Below, piece by piece: positions 27,180-39,176 of a DNA stretch of 64,000 bases. Position 1 is the stretch's first letter, and each line of letters begins with the position of its first letter. Under the pieces are notes generated by a model, which saw only the letters and a program-made list of their open reading frames with translations, did no database searches and was not told the DNA's origin. Made by a program: the position numbers and the translations under genes. Source of the DNA: Mercurialis annua (taxonomy: Eukaryota; Streptophyta; Magnoliopsida; Malpighiales; Euphorbiaceae); assembly GCF_937616625.2 (NCBI RefSeq), contig NC_065572.1, forward strand, positions 72,104,653 to 72,168,652. Direction: 5' to 3'.

Positions 27180-29262
27180 TACTAAAGTATCACCATTCTT
27201 TTATTAAAAGGAACATAATAAACAGAAATTTACAAAGAAATATTTTATCAAATTAATTTTTTCTACTCTGCCCTACCAATTATTGCTTTGAAATTAACAT
27301 CACCCAATTCTCAAAAAGAATAGCTTCAAAAATGCTTTGCTCTCTCATGTAGTTTAAAACAATGATGCTTCATGCAATTCAGTATGATAATGTTTTTGGA
27401 GATATGCAAAGCAGCCTAACTTGGCTTCCTACTACTTCAACTCAGATAAAACTCATTTAATGTTTGCATATTTTCTGTTGAAAGGCTCCCTGCTTAAACC
27501 TGCAGTGTGGTCAACATTCTTCTTTACTTCTTTTGTTTAAGGAAGTTTCCTACCTAAACCTAGTTCATGGTGAACACTAACATGTCTACAATTCATATTT
27601 CACAAATAGTTCAAAAATTATAAGAAATCTATGTACTTATATAATTGAGAGGACCAAAGAAGCATTCTTATGAATTCCTAACTTACATAAAATACTTATT
27701 TAATTATTAAAAGTTGTTATTAATAGATAATTCTCATTAGTTTTCTAACTTAAATAAAATACTTACACCAATAGCATTTTTATAGGTTCCAAATAATAAT
27801 AAAACACTTATTTGATTTCTAAAAGTCATTATTAATAGATAATTCTTATTAATTCTTAAATATATGAAATATTTATTTAGTAGTTCATAATTTTTAAAAT
27901 TTTAGTTGTTATTTGTAAATAATTATTAATTAGATTACTTGCAAATGCACGGACTTACGACTAGTTTCGTGAATAAGGTTTAGATAAGAAGTTGCAGTTT
28001 TAATGCCATAATAATAACCTTTGCTAAATGCTTTAGCCTTTGAGATGTAATTATAAAATTTAGACTTTGGGGCACTACAGACTGCTGATAATTTCTAGCA
28101 TCACATTCCAACACCAACATATTGACTCAATATCAACTTAGTGGAGCATAGCAAGTTAGTAACAAAACTAGTCCGGACTTATTTGAAAGATTTAGTGTCC
28201 GCCTCTGATACAAAGCTAAATGAGAAATTGAGAACATTCAACTCATGCCAATTTTACCAACTCAGTTCAAAATAAGATCCTTCACCTTATTCATAAAGCA
28301 CTATGTCATGTTACAGCAATTCCAACTCCTACATCTTTGCAGCATAAATTATGTAAATAAAAAAAACAAAAACTTGAAACTTGATTGATTAAGAAACCAT
28401 TATATTGATTGAAATTACTGTATTTACAACAGCGGACAACAGATACAATCCTACATGAAAATCCCTTGCTTCGGCCATATTATGATATCACAACCTTCGT
28501 AAAGTTTGTAAGACTAGCTAATAGACAATTACTAAGACTGGAATATTCGACTAGAAATACTTTGTTCTTGATGTTTGGGCAATTCTTTGATTTAGTTACC
28601 AAAAGTTGCTAATAAATCATTTCTAGTGAACTAGTCTTTGTTTTTTATAGTAAAAACCGTGAAGAAAACGAAGTAATCTAAAAGTTGCTAAAGAAATCAT
28701 TTCTAATGAAATCATCTTTGTTTTTTATATAGTAACCACCATTGGATGAAGAAAACGAAGTAATCCACCTTCTGAGTTTCAAAACAGGACGTAACACTAT
28801 TCAATTCTAGATCCCAAAATTTAAGAGAGGGTAAGAGAGCCAAAATAAAAAAAAAGTTTTGTATCAAATAACCCGGTGCTTGAAAAGATCAATGATTAAT
28901 TCTGTATTGTGCTCTGAAGAATGATAAATGTTAAATTTGATCCCAAATTAAAGAGCGGAAAAAGAAGCTGCGCCAAACACCAAGAATAAAGTATAACTGA
29001 TTGACTAGAACGAAATACACGACCACAACTGGAAAATCTAAACCTAAATTCCATTGATCTAAATTCACTTTATCTACCTATTGATGCCATACTGTGTAAA
29101 TTCTACATGAAACTAATTTTCAAGAACCAATTTTACATGAAATACAACACTATTGACATGTACAGTCTAAATGTTGATGTATATAAATTGTGCGTGTGTG
29201 AGTGCTCCTACAAAATGCAATTACAACCTAAATCAACCTAGAAATGACTCGAGAAACCCTAA
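27180..29262. repeat. Segmental duplication, arm 2
   Basis: Collinear with 17840-19800. It runs from the 3' flank of adenylosuccinate lyase to the stop codon of the AN1 zinc-finger gene and therefore includes that gene's 3' untranslated side. It contains an AT-rich insertion at about 27600-27960 that is absent from arm 1 and ends in GACTAGT, weakly like a Helitron terminus. Confidence 0.8.
28601..28765. repeat. Imperfect tandem duplication, ~79 bp period
   Basis: AAAAGTTGCTAA...ATCATTTCTA...TCTTTGTTTTTTATA...GAAGAAAACGAAGTAATC occurs at 28601 and again at 28680. Arm 1 of the segmental duplication has only one full unit near 19260-19325. Confidence 0.7.
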
Positions 29263-29802
29263 TTAAATTTTATTATGCAATTTATCACCCTGCAAACCTG
29301 GATTTTGCTTCCGTAAAACCTCACGTCCAAACGCCTTATAATCGAAGGTGCACTTGTGTTCCTCCGGATACCGATGATTTCCACAAAACAAATGGCCACA
29401 TTTGCACGCAAATCCCGTTAATCCAATCCGTTTCTTGCAGCAATTGCACCTCTTATTCGTAACAGTTCCAGTACCGAAAGTGAAATTACAAACACTAGTC
29501 TCCGGCAAAGTCTTGAATTTAAAAATTGAACCAGAACAAGAAGCAGCGTTATTGAAATTGTTGTTATTAGTAGAAAAAGAAAACTTCCTAGTAATGCTCG
29601 AAGACGCACCGAATTTAGGATTAGCACCGAACATAGCATGAGAAATGTTATTAACAGTATAAGTCTCACCGCCGGAGAAGGAAGAGAGCAGAGGCGTTGA
29701 TGATTCTGTTTTCTTCAAAGATTTATCCATTAATACAATCTCTGTTCCTTCGTCGCTACCATGGATGCAAGAAGGTGGATCCACGCGCTTACGTGACTCC
29801 AT
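29263..29802 (-). CDS. AN1-type zinc-finger protein (stress-associated protein-like), no A20 domain
   Basis: Single-exon frame of 179 residues on the minus strand. The C-terminus holds a complete AN1 zinc finger at ~119-151: C119-x2-C122, C133, C135, C140, H143, H149 and C151, followed by the usual tail FDYKAFGREVLRKQNP. Plant stress-associated proteins normally carry an A20 finger near the N-terminus. Here residues 1-110 are low-complexity Ser/Asn/Thr-rich and have only isolated cysteines, so A20 is absent. Family members are implicated in abiotic stress responses and ubiquitin binding; the latter depends largely on A20, so this role is uncertain. The ATG at 29802 is the first in frame. The gene is divergent from the DUF688 gene, 363 bp away. 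An upstream exon cannot be excluded. Confidence 0.85.
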   Translation of the reverse strand: MESRKRVDPPSCIHGSDEGTEIVLMDKSLKKTESSTPLLSSFSGGETYTVNNISHAMFGANPKFGASSSITRKFSFSTNNNNFNNAASCSGSIFKFKTLPETSVCNFTFGTGTVTNKRCNCCKKRIGLTGFACKCGHLFCGNHRYPEEHKCTFDYKAFGREVLRKQNPGLQGDKLHNKI

Positions 29803-30165
29803 TTCTTGCGTTCTTTTGCAGGTATTGATCGAATGATTTCTTGATTAGGTTTTGTGGAATTGGGGAAAAATAGAAACGTATTCAGAAAGTTTAAACTAAA
29901 AGGTAAAGAAATTTTTGGCCTGAGATTGATGGGCCTGGATAGCGATTGAGTCCGACTACGTTTTCCTCATTAATTCGTGTGGGCCTTGTAGTTACCGAAT
30001 CCAACAAATAGTTAGCAACTAACTACTTCACTGAAATTCAGTAGACAGAGCAGGTGGGTCTAATCTTCTTTTATGGGGAAAATGGCTAAGTGCAATAATG
30101 CTTATCTCACTATATATATGTAATTCATTGAGGGGATATTGACCGACTCTGGCTTGGTTTTAAAA
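29803..30165. promoter_or_regulatory. Divergent intergenic region between the AN1 and DUF688 genes
   Basis: 363 bp separate the two start codons, so both promoters and 5' untranslated regions must share it, unless either gene has an upstream exon. TATATATATG at 30110-30120 is a candidate TATA region for the plus-strand gene. Confidence 0.5.
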
Positions 30166-31294
30166 ATGGCTGGGAATGAAGTGATTGAGTACTCGAAAAG
30201 CAAGCTCATCCGGCAACCACCGTCGGTTCCGTTTCTATGGGAGGAAATGCCAGGGATTGCTAAAAAAGACTGGAGTCCTATGGTTGTGGTTTCTTCAGTT
30301 ACTGAAGAGCTCTTAGCTCTACCACCTCCGCCCCCTCCTGTCAAGCTTATTGCCTCAGTTCCATTCAACTGGGAGGAAAAGCCTGGAAAGCCATTATCTT
30401 GTTTCTCAGAGTCAAAGCCGGTCATTGAATCACCGGTTTTAGCTTTACTACCACCACCTCCCATGTATTCTCAATTCCACAGTGACAGCTTTGACCTCGA
30501 AATGGAATCGTTCGGTTTCGAAACTGACGATTCGGACAGTACAGCACCTTCTTCTCTCTTGGCGAATTGCCTGGTATCAACATTTGCTGTTTCTGCTGCC
30601 GTTCCAGTTGAAGAATCTCTTTTGACAGATGATATCGGTGACCTGTTAGAAACACCTGCCTCGCCTGGTTCAGAATCTGACAGCAGCACCAGTAGCTATG
30701 CCACTGGAGTTTCAAGCCTTACAGGGTCTTCTTTCTTGGAATGTCTCTTTCCATTACATCCACCCAAGTCTGGTTTACACGAGACTCTTGAAGACTCCGA
30801 AAATGGATCCCGCACTCCACCAAAGCTACAACACAGCAATTCTGATTATGAAGGTGTTAGCATTATCAAGGCAAAAAAAGCACCAACGCTTGGAGAGTTG
30901 ATAATGATGAGCCGGAGGAGGAGTTGCCAGAGAAAAGCCACTCAACTGGCAAAAAAGTATCCATCAAGGGTAAATTTCCAGTTCCTGTTTCTTTTATACT
31001 TACTTTCATCTAAGACTGATTTCTGACACTAGGCTGCTCATAAACAGGTACCAATAATAAAATAGGAAAACCATTAAAAAGCACATACAGATAGATATTG
31101 AATAAACAAATAATTTTATTAGTAATCTGCTATTTTTTCTGCATGACACGAACAAAATTACTCTTGCTCGATTGCTAATATGGCAGGAATTTATGAATAC
31201 AAAACCTTTTGGCTGCTGCATCTTTGGAACTGGTATCACAATGATTGAAGGATTTCAAAGGAAAAGGCACATTGCAAGGCTGAAACTTGTATAG
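30166..31294 (+). CDS. DUF688 family protein, two exons
   Basis: Exons 30166-30969 and 31187-31294; the phase 0 junction joins AKKYPSR to EFMNTKPFG. The product is 303 residues. Two copies of the family's VPFxWEExPG motif occur: SVPFLWEEMPG at 20-30 and SVPFNWEEKPGKP at 64-76, each after a Pro-rich run. The rest is Ser/acidic-rich and probably disordered, with a basic patch LIMMSRRRSCQRK before the intron. The second exon is assigned because its frame stays open from a consensus acceptor to a stop and begins in the required phase. The codon in frame at 30139 is TTG, so ATG 30166 is used. Molecular function is unknown. Its 3' end converges on the aminotransferase gene 268 bp away. Confidence 0.85.
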
Positions 31295-31562
31295 GGTCAG
31301 TATTATGGTTCAGGATCACCCTGTATTTACCTTTCTGTGTGAAGCTTCTACCAATTTCTTTTAACTTTCACTTAGTCGAGATTGTAAGCGTTGCCAAATT
31401 TCCAAATTGTGTTCACATAACACTAATAGAATGCCAAGAAATCTGAATTTGAAGTTTTCACTAACTCGGTATCTGAACCGTGGATTGTAGCAAAATAATT
31501 TATCTGACAACACTAAGACAACCAAGGCTGAACAAATTGACCAAATTGAGTTTCGTAGTGTT

Positions 31563-34122
31563 TCATCCAGGAGATTTACAAGTTTCTGTAACTTTCCGTA
31601 TCCGTTCTATGACTATAGGGATATCTTCTTCAGTTAAAGTAGTGAAACAACACCGAAACCATCCTGGTTCTATGCAATGGCAGGCTGATCCTGGCGTTGC
31701 ATTGATTTTAGCAATATTCAACAGCTTATCCCATAAGTCAAGTTCTCCCTTTTCACTGTAAGAGGGGATCAGTCCACTCATATTCACCCAACAATAAAGA
31801 CCTGCAGTACTTTTCACACACTTGATTCCTAATTGCTTAAGACCTTCAACAAATAAGTGATTCATTTTCTGAATCCTTCTTCTATTAGTTTCAATATATT
31901 CCTCCATGAATCTTGTATCAGAAAGCATTGAAACAAGCAGCATCTGACTAGGAGCAGAAATAGAAGAAAATCTAGTTAACCTTTTAGCAGCAGTCAAAAC
32001 ACTTTCGTTGTAGGAATAGATAGCTCCCACCCTAAATCCTGGAAGTGAGAGATCCTTGGAGAGCCCGTATATAATATGAACACGGCTCTTGTCAAATTCT
32101 TCTTCCTCGGCAATTTGTGCCATGCTCACAAATTCATCAGATCCATACACAGACCCAGCAAATATTTCATCAGAAATAATGTGGATATTTTTCTCTTGGG
32201 CAAAGTCTAGTATCTCATAGAGTGTTTCCCGTGGCAATAGATTGCCAACAGGATTTGAAGGGTTTGTAATCAGTATTCCACGAACCTTTAATCCTCGTTT
32301 TCTTGCCTGATTATATGCTTGTTCAAGAGCAGTAACACTTAATATGAAATTATCTGTACTTCGACAATGAACAGGTATTAGCTCCACTCCGGTTCGCGAT
32401 TTTATATCTCTATCAAATCTGCAGAATGTACCTAATAAATGTCAAAATCTGACTCCTAAATTAGACCTAAACGAAATAATCATTTCCTCATTTGAATAGA
32501 AATTACCCAGGATAATATGGTGTTGGCACGAGCAGTGCATTTCCATGGTCTGCCAAGCAAAAACATAAGATCTCAACAGCAGGAGTAGCACCAGCAGTTA
32601 ATACTAACTGTAATGGATCAAATGCGATCACTTTTCCCATGACTCGAGACATGAACTGCGCAATAGCCTGCAAAATCAATAAAGTAAATAGTAATTAATA
32701 GTAAAAAAACATAAAGTAAAGTCATTTTACTACACCAGATCCAGTGGTATTTGCACAGATGAAATGAACTCATTTCTAGTACACATTATTTACAAAGAAC
32801 AACCAAACATGATTGTTGCCGAGTCCCTTACATGACAAGCACCTACTAAATATTGTCATAAATCATTAAGGACCCAACGGTATCGTTGAAGCCATTATAT
32901 GCTCTTCCCAGCATACAAATATGTCTGAAATGCCAAATACCATAATTAAAACAGAGAATTAAATCTGAACAACGAAGTAGAGATAAAAAGTGCAACTTAA
33001 GTTCCTCATTAAATTTTATTTCAATATCTGCTCCAAAATTCACAGGATCCAATTAGGCCAGCCATCTCTATCCTTCTCTATTTTCTCTCTAGACAATCAA
33101 ACTCTTATAACCAAAATTCACATGACTTCATCATGTAAAAGAAAAACATAAAACATCCGTACATGCTTTTCATATTTACATGAGGATAACAATGCATAAG
33201 GTATAGATTCTAGTTGATGCAAGTCTCTTCATACTAATATGTTCGACGAACATGAATATTTTCCCAATTTCCTTAAACTTTGTAGTACAAAATAAGCATG
33301 TAATATAACTCTTCAACCATTACGATGATTCTAAACTAGTTGATTATGATATAAAAAGAAGTGTCACTACTGTAATTGTCCTGTTGATGCTAAATTAAAT
33401 AAATAACAAGAAGCAATGTTCTTCAGTTTTACCACTTTCAACTCCATCAATCCATCAAACGGCTGGTACGTCGCAATGCCATTGATATTGAGATTATCTT
33501 CATCATTTCCAATTAAGGAACGCGACACATTCTCGGCCATCCATTTCTGAATCAAATCTAAACATAACTGCCTCCACCAAACACAATAACACTCCATCAA
33601 AACACAACCAAACCAAACAAAAATCACTAAATACTCAAAACTACACAAAAAAAAAACCCAACTCACTCTGTTCTCAGACAATCCAAGCTGTATAATCCCA
33701 TCAGGAGTACACATTCTATCATACGGATTATCTAAAACTTTATCCAACCCAATATAATACGGCGAATCATTAGGTTTTGCAACAGACATCCCTCGGTTCG
33801 ATAACCGAACCGGTCCAAACGAGCCGCGAGTCGATAAATTAGACCGGGAGGACGTCCTCGGGATCTCCGCGAGATGTGGAGACGAAGAAGAAGGAGACGG
33901 AGGATTCGATGGAGGAGAATTCGGAGAACGGTGTCGTTTCAAGTAAAGCTGAAAAAAATAGAACAGAGCGCAAGGTATTAGAGAGCCTAAAATTAGGCCT
34001 CCTCTGCCTTGAACTACACCTTGGAGTGGCACTATCAGTCTCATTCCGTTAGCTCCTGACGGTTTCTGCTGGGACGAGGTGTCGGATTCGGTGGATTGGT
34101 TTCGGGTTCGGGTTTGGGTCAT
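31563..34122 (-). CDS. ACS10/ACS12-like aminotransferase, 4 exons
   Basis: Exons (5' to 3'): 34122-33667, 33567-33433, 32667-32507, 32418-31563; 535 residues. It belongs to the PLP-dependent ACC-synthase-like group. The closest remembered relative is Arabidopsis ACS10, with shared segments such as [29 protein letters not shown] and the C-terminus RKVTETCKS. The PLP-binding lysine is K372 in [15 protein letters not shown] hydrophobic stretch [20 protein letters not shown] near residue 42 predicts membrane anchoring, as in ACS10/12. Arabidopsis ACS10 and ACS12 are reported to lack ACC synthase activity and act as aminotransferases, so a role in ethylene synthesis should not be assumed. The open frame reading through the first donor (GTGAGT) is intron. 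Confidence 0.9.
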
Positions 34123-34672
34123 TGGTTGTGACGGAGTAAACCGCCGGGATTTAGAGAGTTGTGGATAGCTGGGTTGGGTGGATAGTTGGGGGAGTGGAGG
34201 GGGGGATTGTGTGTTGGGAGAGCCGTTCGTTGGAGGGAAGATTGGATTAATTTTTGTTTCTTGTGGTTATTCAGTCAAAAGATAAAAGTTTATGAGTCAA
34301 AAAAATTAAGATTAAAAGGAAATAAAGATTCTTGCCTAATGTTTAGGGATGTTCAGTACTTCATTCATTGTTCGTCAAAACTGGATTAAATGGTGAAATT
34401 AAGCGTTAAGTATTTTTAGTAGATCAGTTAATCCGATTATCATAAAATTATAAATTGAAACAATACAGAGTAATATAAACGATATGTTTGAAAGAAAATT
34501 TCACTCTAATTCAAATGAATGATTACATTTTAAAATAACATTTAAAAATGTGCTAAAATTAATGATTTTAAAAGATCAAACCACAGAAAAAAAATTCAAA
34601 AAATAGAGCATTATTGGGGGTGATTAAGCTATAATTTTATCTATTCTATACTATATATTCTACTTATTTATT
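34123..34672. other. Upstream region of the ACS10-like gene
   Basis: The first ~130 bp is GC-richer and probably 5' untranslated sequence and promoter. The rest is AT-rich up to the TIR element. No motif was strong enough to annotate. Confidence 0.4.
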
Positions 34673-35089
34673 AGAGTAAATTACAAAAATATTTTAAAAA
34701 GCCCCCTATTTTTCATGCGGTGCATTTTTTCAGAGAAACATTTCGGTCCGTGCTACCTTTTTTACAAAAATTTCATTCACCACGTGAACAGTGCACCAGC
34801 TTCAACCGACCCGCGCGTCAGTATTCCTTTATCTTTTTTGTCTCTATTTTAAAACACAACTAATTTATCTATCTATTTAAGGGTTAGTATTCCTTTACTT
34901 TTTCTTTCTTTGTTTTAAAACACAAACTAATTTATTTATATATTTACTTATTTAAATTATATCAAAATTTTATCTATTATATATAACTTTTAAAAATATA
35001 AATATTAATTTTAATTTTAAAAATATAAATATAAATATATTAAATTTTAAAAATAAAAAATACACAAATGATACAATTTTATAAATAAA

Positions 35090-36250
35090 TTATCGGATAC
35101 ATTGTTGATACCAACCGAACACGGGTCTGATGCATAAATAAATTTTTTAATATATATAATTATGTATTAAAGATATATCTATTAATTATATTTAAGAAAT
35201 ATAAATATTATGTACAAATAATGTGGTAAAAAATGTAACTATCATGTATAAATTATGTATAAACGATATATCAATTTAATACATTTAAAAAATATATCTA
35301 TCATGTATAAATTATGTATCAGCGATGTATCGTTTAAGTATATTTAAAAAATGTATCTATAGTGTAAAAATTTAGTAAAAAGATGCATACATTTCTAAGA
35401 AAAAAATAATAATTTATGAATTACTTATTAGATACATTATTAATACATGATAGACATAGTATTTATATATGTATAAATTATGTATCAGATATGTATATAT
35501 TAAGTACATTTTTAAAATGTGTCTATCATGTACAAATTACGTGGTAAAAAAGTACATATCATGTATAAATTATGTATTTGTGATGTATCCAATAAGAACA
35601 TTTTAAAAAATGCATTTATCATGTATAAATTATATAATAAAAATTTATTTATCATCGAATATGTATCATATATGTATCGGAGATGTATCCGTTAAATAGT
35701 TACGAAATCCAAATTACATTTAAAATCTAAAGTAGCATATTCCAAATCTCCAAGTATAAATTAAGTAAATAAAACCAAATAATAAATCAAATTCTACCAC
35801 CGCCATTGTTGATACTTTTCAAAGACGGCTCTATCATATTAATTATAATAAATGTATCAACTATTAAAAATATATTCATAATATAAAATTTTAAAAATCA
35901 TCTATTTATAATAAAAATTACAAAACCGATAATAAATGTATCGGAGATGTATTAAATATGTATCGACAATGTATTTGCTATATTAGTACAATAATGTATC
36001 AAAGATATATCAAATATGTATAAATATTATTTAAATAATATTAATCAAACCAATTAAAATCTTCAAAATATATAAATGAACCAATCGAATTAGTCGGTTA
36101 TTCTATTAATGTATCAAACATGTGTATATCATGTATAAATTATATATCTGAAATATATCTATTATATTAATTATAATAAATGTGTCAAATATTTATCATA
36201 AATGTATCTATTTTATAATATTTGACAATATTTAACAATGGTTTATTAAA
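35090..36250. repeat. Diverged tandem repeats built on ATGTATC / ATGTATAAATTATG
   Basis: More than ten imperfect copies of a unit like ATCATGTATAAATTATGTAT followed by a GATGTATC motif and a poly-A-flanked spacer. Spacing is mostly about 60-80 bp. Copies near 35230, 35300, 35460, 35550, 35610 and 36130 are easiest to see. Confidence 0.75.
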
Positions 36251-36628
36251 TATACTTTTTCATATTCTTTATTGTATGTTTGATTACGTTGGTGGTTCTT
36301 TTTCATCAATCGAGAAAATGGTAGATTAGCAACAATTTTTTAAATAAACAGTGAAGCAGCAATAGCGGGGGAGTCAAGCAGCGGCGATCAACAGCGAAGA
36401 CGGCAGTGGTCTTCTCACCGATAGCGGCTTCGACGAACAGCAACAGCAGGGCAGTAGTCTTTTCACGGCGGCAACTTCATTACCGGCAGAAGCTCTTCGT
36501 CGACGAATTCGTTACCGGCAAGAGGAGTACGACGATCAATAACCAACCTGAACCAGAAGAGATACGTCTGGGTTGACGATATATCTCGTCAGCGGTCAAG
36601 GGCACGTAGTTGGAGGGAGCGTTGTGGG

Positions 36629-37199
36629 TAGGGCTGAGCAAGAACCGAACCAGACCGAAAAACCGAACCGAACCGAACCGAACTTTGTTGTTTGGTTCGG
36701 TTTTTCGGTGAAAACGGTTTGGTTCGGTTCCTACTTTAGGTAAAGTTCGGAGTTCGGTGTTCGGTTCGGTTTGGGTGTTTTGAAAACCGAAAAACCGAAA
36801 AAACCGAATGAACCGAAGTTTAATATAAAATATATAACTTTTTTAAAAATAATATACATATATACTTATATTTATATGGTTTTTGTATTTATATCTTTAT
36901 TATTGTTGATATATGAATTAATAATTGTTATTTAAACATATATGAAAGTATATTAGACTCTAATTATTTAATATTTGAATATATTTTAATAAAAAAATTA
37001 AAAAAATTAAAAAAATAATTAGATTCGGTTTTAACCGAACCGAACCGAACCGAAATATTTCGGTTTAATTCGGTTCGGTTTTTTTACTTCCAAACTAAAA
37101 GTTCGGTTCGGTTCGGTTTGGGAAATTTCCAAACCGAAAACCGAAAAAACCGAAAATTTTCCCACCGAACCGAACCGAACCGACCGATGCTCACCCCTA
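36629..37199. mobile_element. hAT-type MITE with GAACCGAACC arrays, nested
   Basis: Ends TAGGGCTGAGCAAGAACCG and TAGGGGTGAGCATCGGTCG, with a perfect 8 bp duplication GTTGTGGG at 36621-36628 and 37200-37207. It is 571 bp. Both arms carry runs of CCGAA/TTCGG pentamers around an AT-rich core. It interrupts the GC-rich part of the larger TIR element, so it is younger. Open frames here are repeat artefacts. Confidence 0.9.
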
Positions 37200-37725
37200 G
37201 TTGTGGGTCCTTTGTCGGCGTTTGGTCCAGTGGTGATTATGGCAGTATCTTTTGGTAATGCAGTGTTTGAAAGATTGCCATTTGAGGAAGATGATGGACA
37301 GAAGGTCATGTGTCAGTTCATGAAGAAAAGCGCGGTAATTGAAAAAAATTGATGAAAAACGACAGTGATGTAAACTTAACAAGTAAAAAAGTAGCGCGTG
37401 ATAACTGGACTAATTTTTGGTCTTTTTTTGTAATTTTCTCTATTTATTATGTATCTTTTAAAAGAGAAATTATAAGTATCAGATATGAAACCAGAAACGG
37501 ACCTAGGATGAATACAGTTAAAAAAATATTAAAATATAACTAAATAGAATAATTTTATCCGCTTAAAATTCATACTATATGTCTATCTCAAAATTTATAT
37601 TTTATGATTTTATTTTATTTTATAAATTTTAATAATAATTTTAACCGTCTTATAAAAAAATCCTGATTCTCCCGGCGTTTAAAACTTATAAGCAAAGAGT
37701 TTTCAAAAACAAAATTATAGGTAAT

Positions 37726-38052
37726 ATGATGACTAAGAAGGGATACTTACAAAACTATCCTAAAAAATCATTTAATTTACAAAAATACATACTTAGTCAA
37801 AAAAAATCGACTGTACCTAAAAATCAAAAAAATATACATAATTTATGTACTTTTTTTTACTATAAAAAAATACATTATCGATTTATCTATAATACATCTT
37901 TGATACAGTACGTAAAAAATGAAAACCTATTTTATATTTTTGTAAACTTTTTAAGTGTGAAATGTAAAATTTATGAAAAGTACGTATTTTTGTTAACTTT
38001 TTCCGTTTTTTGGATTTTTTTTGTAATTTTTACGAGTAATAACGGTTCATAA
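37726..38052. mobile_element. Small relative of the ATGTATC-repeat element
   Basis: It begins TTACAAAACTATCC...TTACAAAAATACA and ends, on the other strand, TCGTAAAAATTACAAAAAAA. The interior has GATTTATC/ATACATC motifs like those at 35-36 kb. Similar ends and motif content suggest a short derivative. No target duplication was established. Confidence 0.35.
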
Positions 38053-39176
38053 GTTCATAACACTCTGATCACAGCCCATTACTTGCACCCCAAGAAGAAA
38101 TGCAGCACAAAAAACAACACAAAATATCTCCTTCATCCCATTATACAGGGTTTATCAAGTCGAACATAATTATATTCATGATTTACTCATTCAAATAAGT
38201 GAACATCAAATAAAATTCGAATTTGGTTCGTTTTAAAACACGAATTGAACTTTTATTGAGCCAAACGTCAAAGAGCAGAGCTATATTCACTTACATCCCT
38301 AATATTAGGACAATAGTTTTTCTTAAAGAATAACCATATTCTAGAGGTATTGGTTATGAAGTTAGGAACAATATGAGAGAATTTTATGGTTTTATAAACT
38401 TTTATCTAGATCAGTTTAAATTAATCGAGACATCGATTATGGATATTCGGACCAAAAAGAAAAGTAATGATATTTTGATTTGCAAAACTGAAGCTAAGGT
38501 AATGAAAATGATTTGTCATGAGGCGGGGCCATTATAAACCTTCATTATATTTTTTTATATTTTTATTTTGACAAAGATGATTAGTTTATGATTAGTTAGT
38601 CTTGAGACAACTTCTGGTATAAAAAAAAGTAAAAGTGAAAGAATATTCACGTAAAGTGGGAATTAGTAACATTATTCTTTCCTTTAATACTTTACTCTTT
38701 AATTCCATTTCATTGTGCAGCTGCATCACTCATCAGATTTGGATCCTGTGCAAATTAATTTAATTTGCTACGCCTGCATTTTATTTCCTGATAAAAGAAA
38801 AGACAAATCACATTTTTAATTAGAACTGATATTTAATGATTGAATATTTTTTATTCAACTACGTCACCACTATTATAAAAAGAATTACAATGATGTGATG
38901 ATCTAGGATTGTTAAAATTTTGTGATAAAAAAGCTAAGACTTTGACTATTAGTTTTTTTTTCTTTTTGCTTACACAATTCTTACAAGTTACAAGGAATTT
39001 TATTTTAATTGTTTGGAAGCTCTTATCAATAGCAAAATTTATAAATTAAAAAATCAACCTAATTTGACAAAATCATTGGATCAAATGCTACATAAAAAAA
39101 TAAGCCGAATAAAGGAGTATTTTTTTTCCACTAGTAGATTACAGAGCACGCTAAGCAATCTAAAAATTTAAGATCG
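38053..39176. other. Intergenic spacer
   Basis: AT-rich. A tract at about 38150-38310 ending TTCACTTACATCCCTA looks like an end of an old hAT-type MITE, but no partner was found. No gene. Confidence 0.35.

Larger units (their letters stand above)
34673..37441. mobile_element. 2.8 kb TIR element with internal repeat array (possibly MULE)
   Basis: Inverted ends AGAGTAAATTACAAAAATA and AGAGAAAATTACAAAAAAA. ATTTATT follows the right end (37442-37448) and precedes the left end (34666-34672), a 7 bp duplication, or 8 bp if an adjacent T is counted; the AT-rich context weakens this. Inside are a long array of ATGTATC-type repeats (35090-36250), a GC-rich stretch at 36350-36620 resuming at 37208-37340, and a nested hAT-type element. 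No transposase domain was recognised. The superfamily is inferred, not proven. Confidence 0.55.

Noticed and set aside
27600..27960. Clear Helitron end at GACTAGT near 27955
   Set aside because: No convincing hairpin precedes it, so it is only mentioned as weak.
31563..34122. Genuine ACC synthase
   Set aside because: The N-terminal membrane-anchor-like segment and closest similarity to ACS10/12 point to the aminotransferase subgroup reported to lack ACC synthase activity.
35090..36250. CRISPR-like array
   Set aside because: Units are diverged, spacing is irregular, spacers are not unique, and the DNA is a plant nuclear genome.
37031..37309. 92-residue frame on the minus strand
   Set aside because: Generated by the GAACCG arrays of the nested hAT-type MITE.
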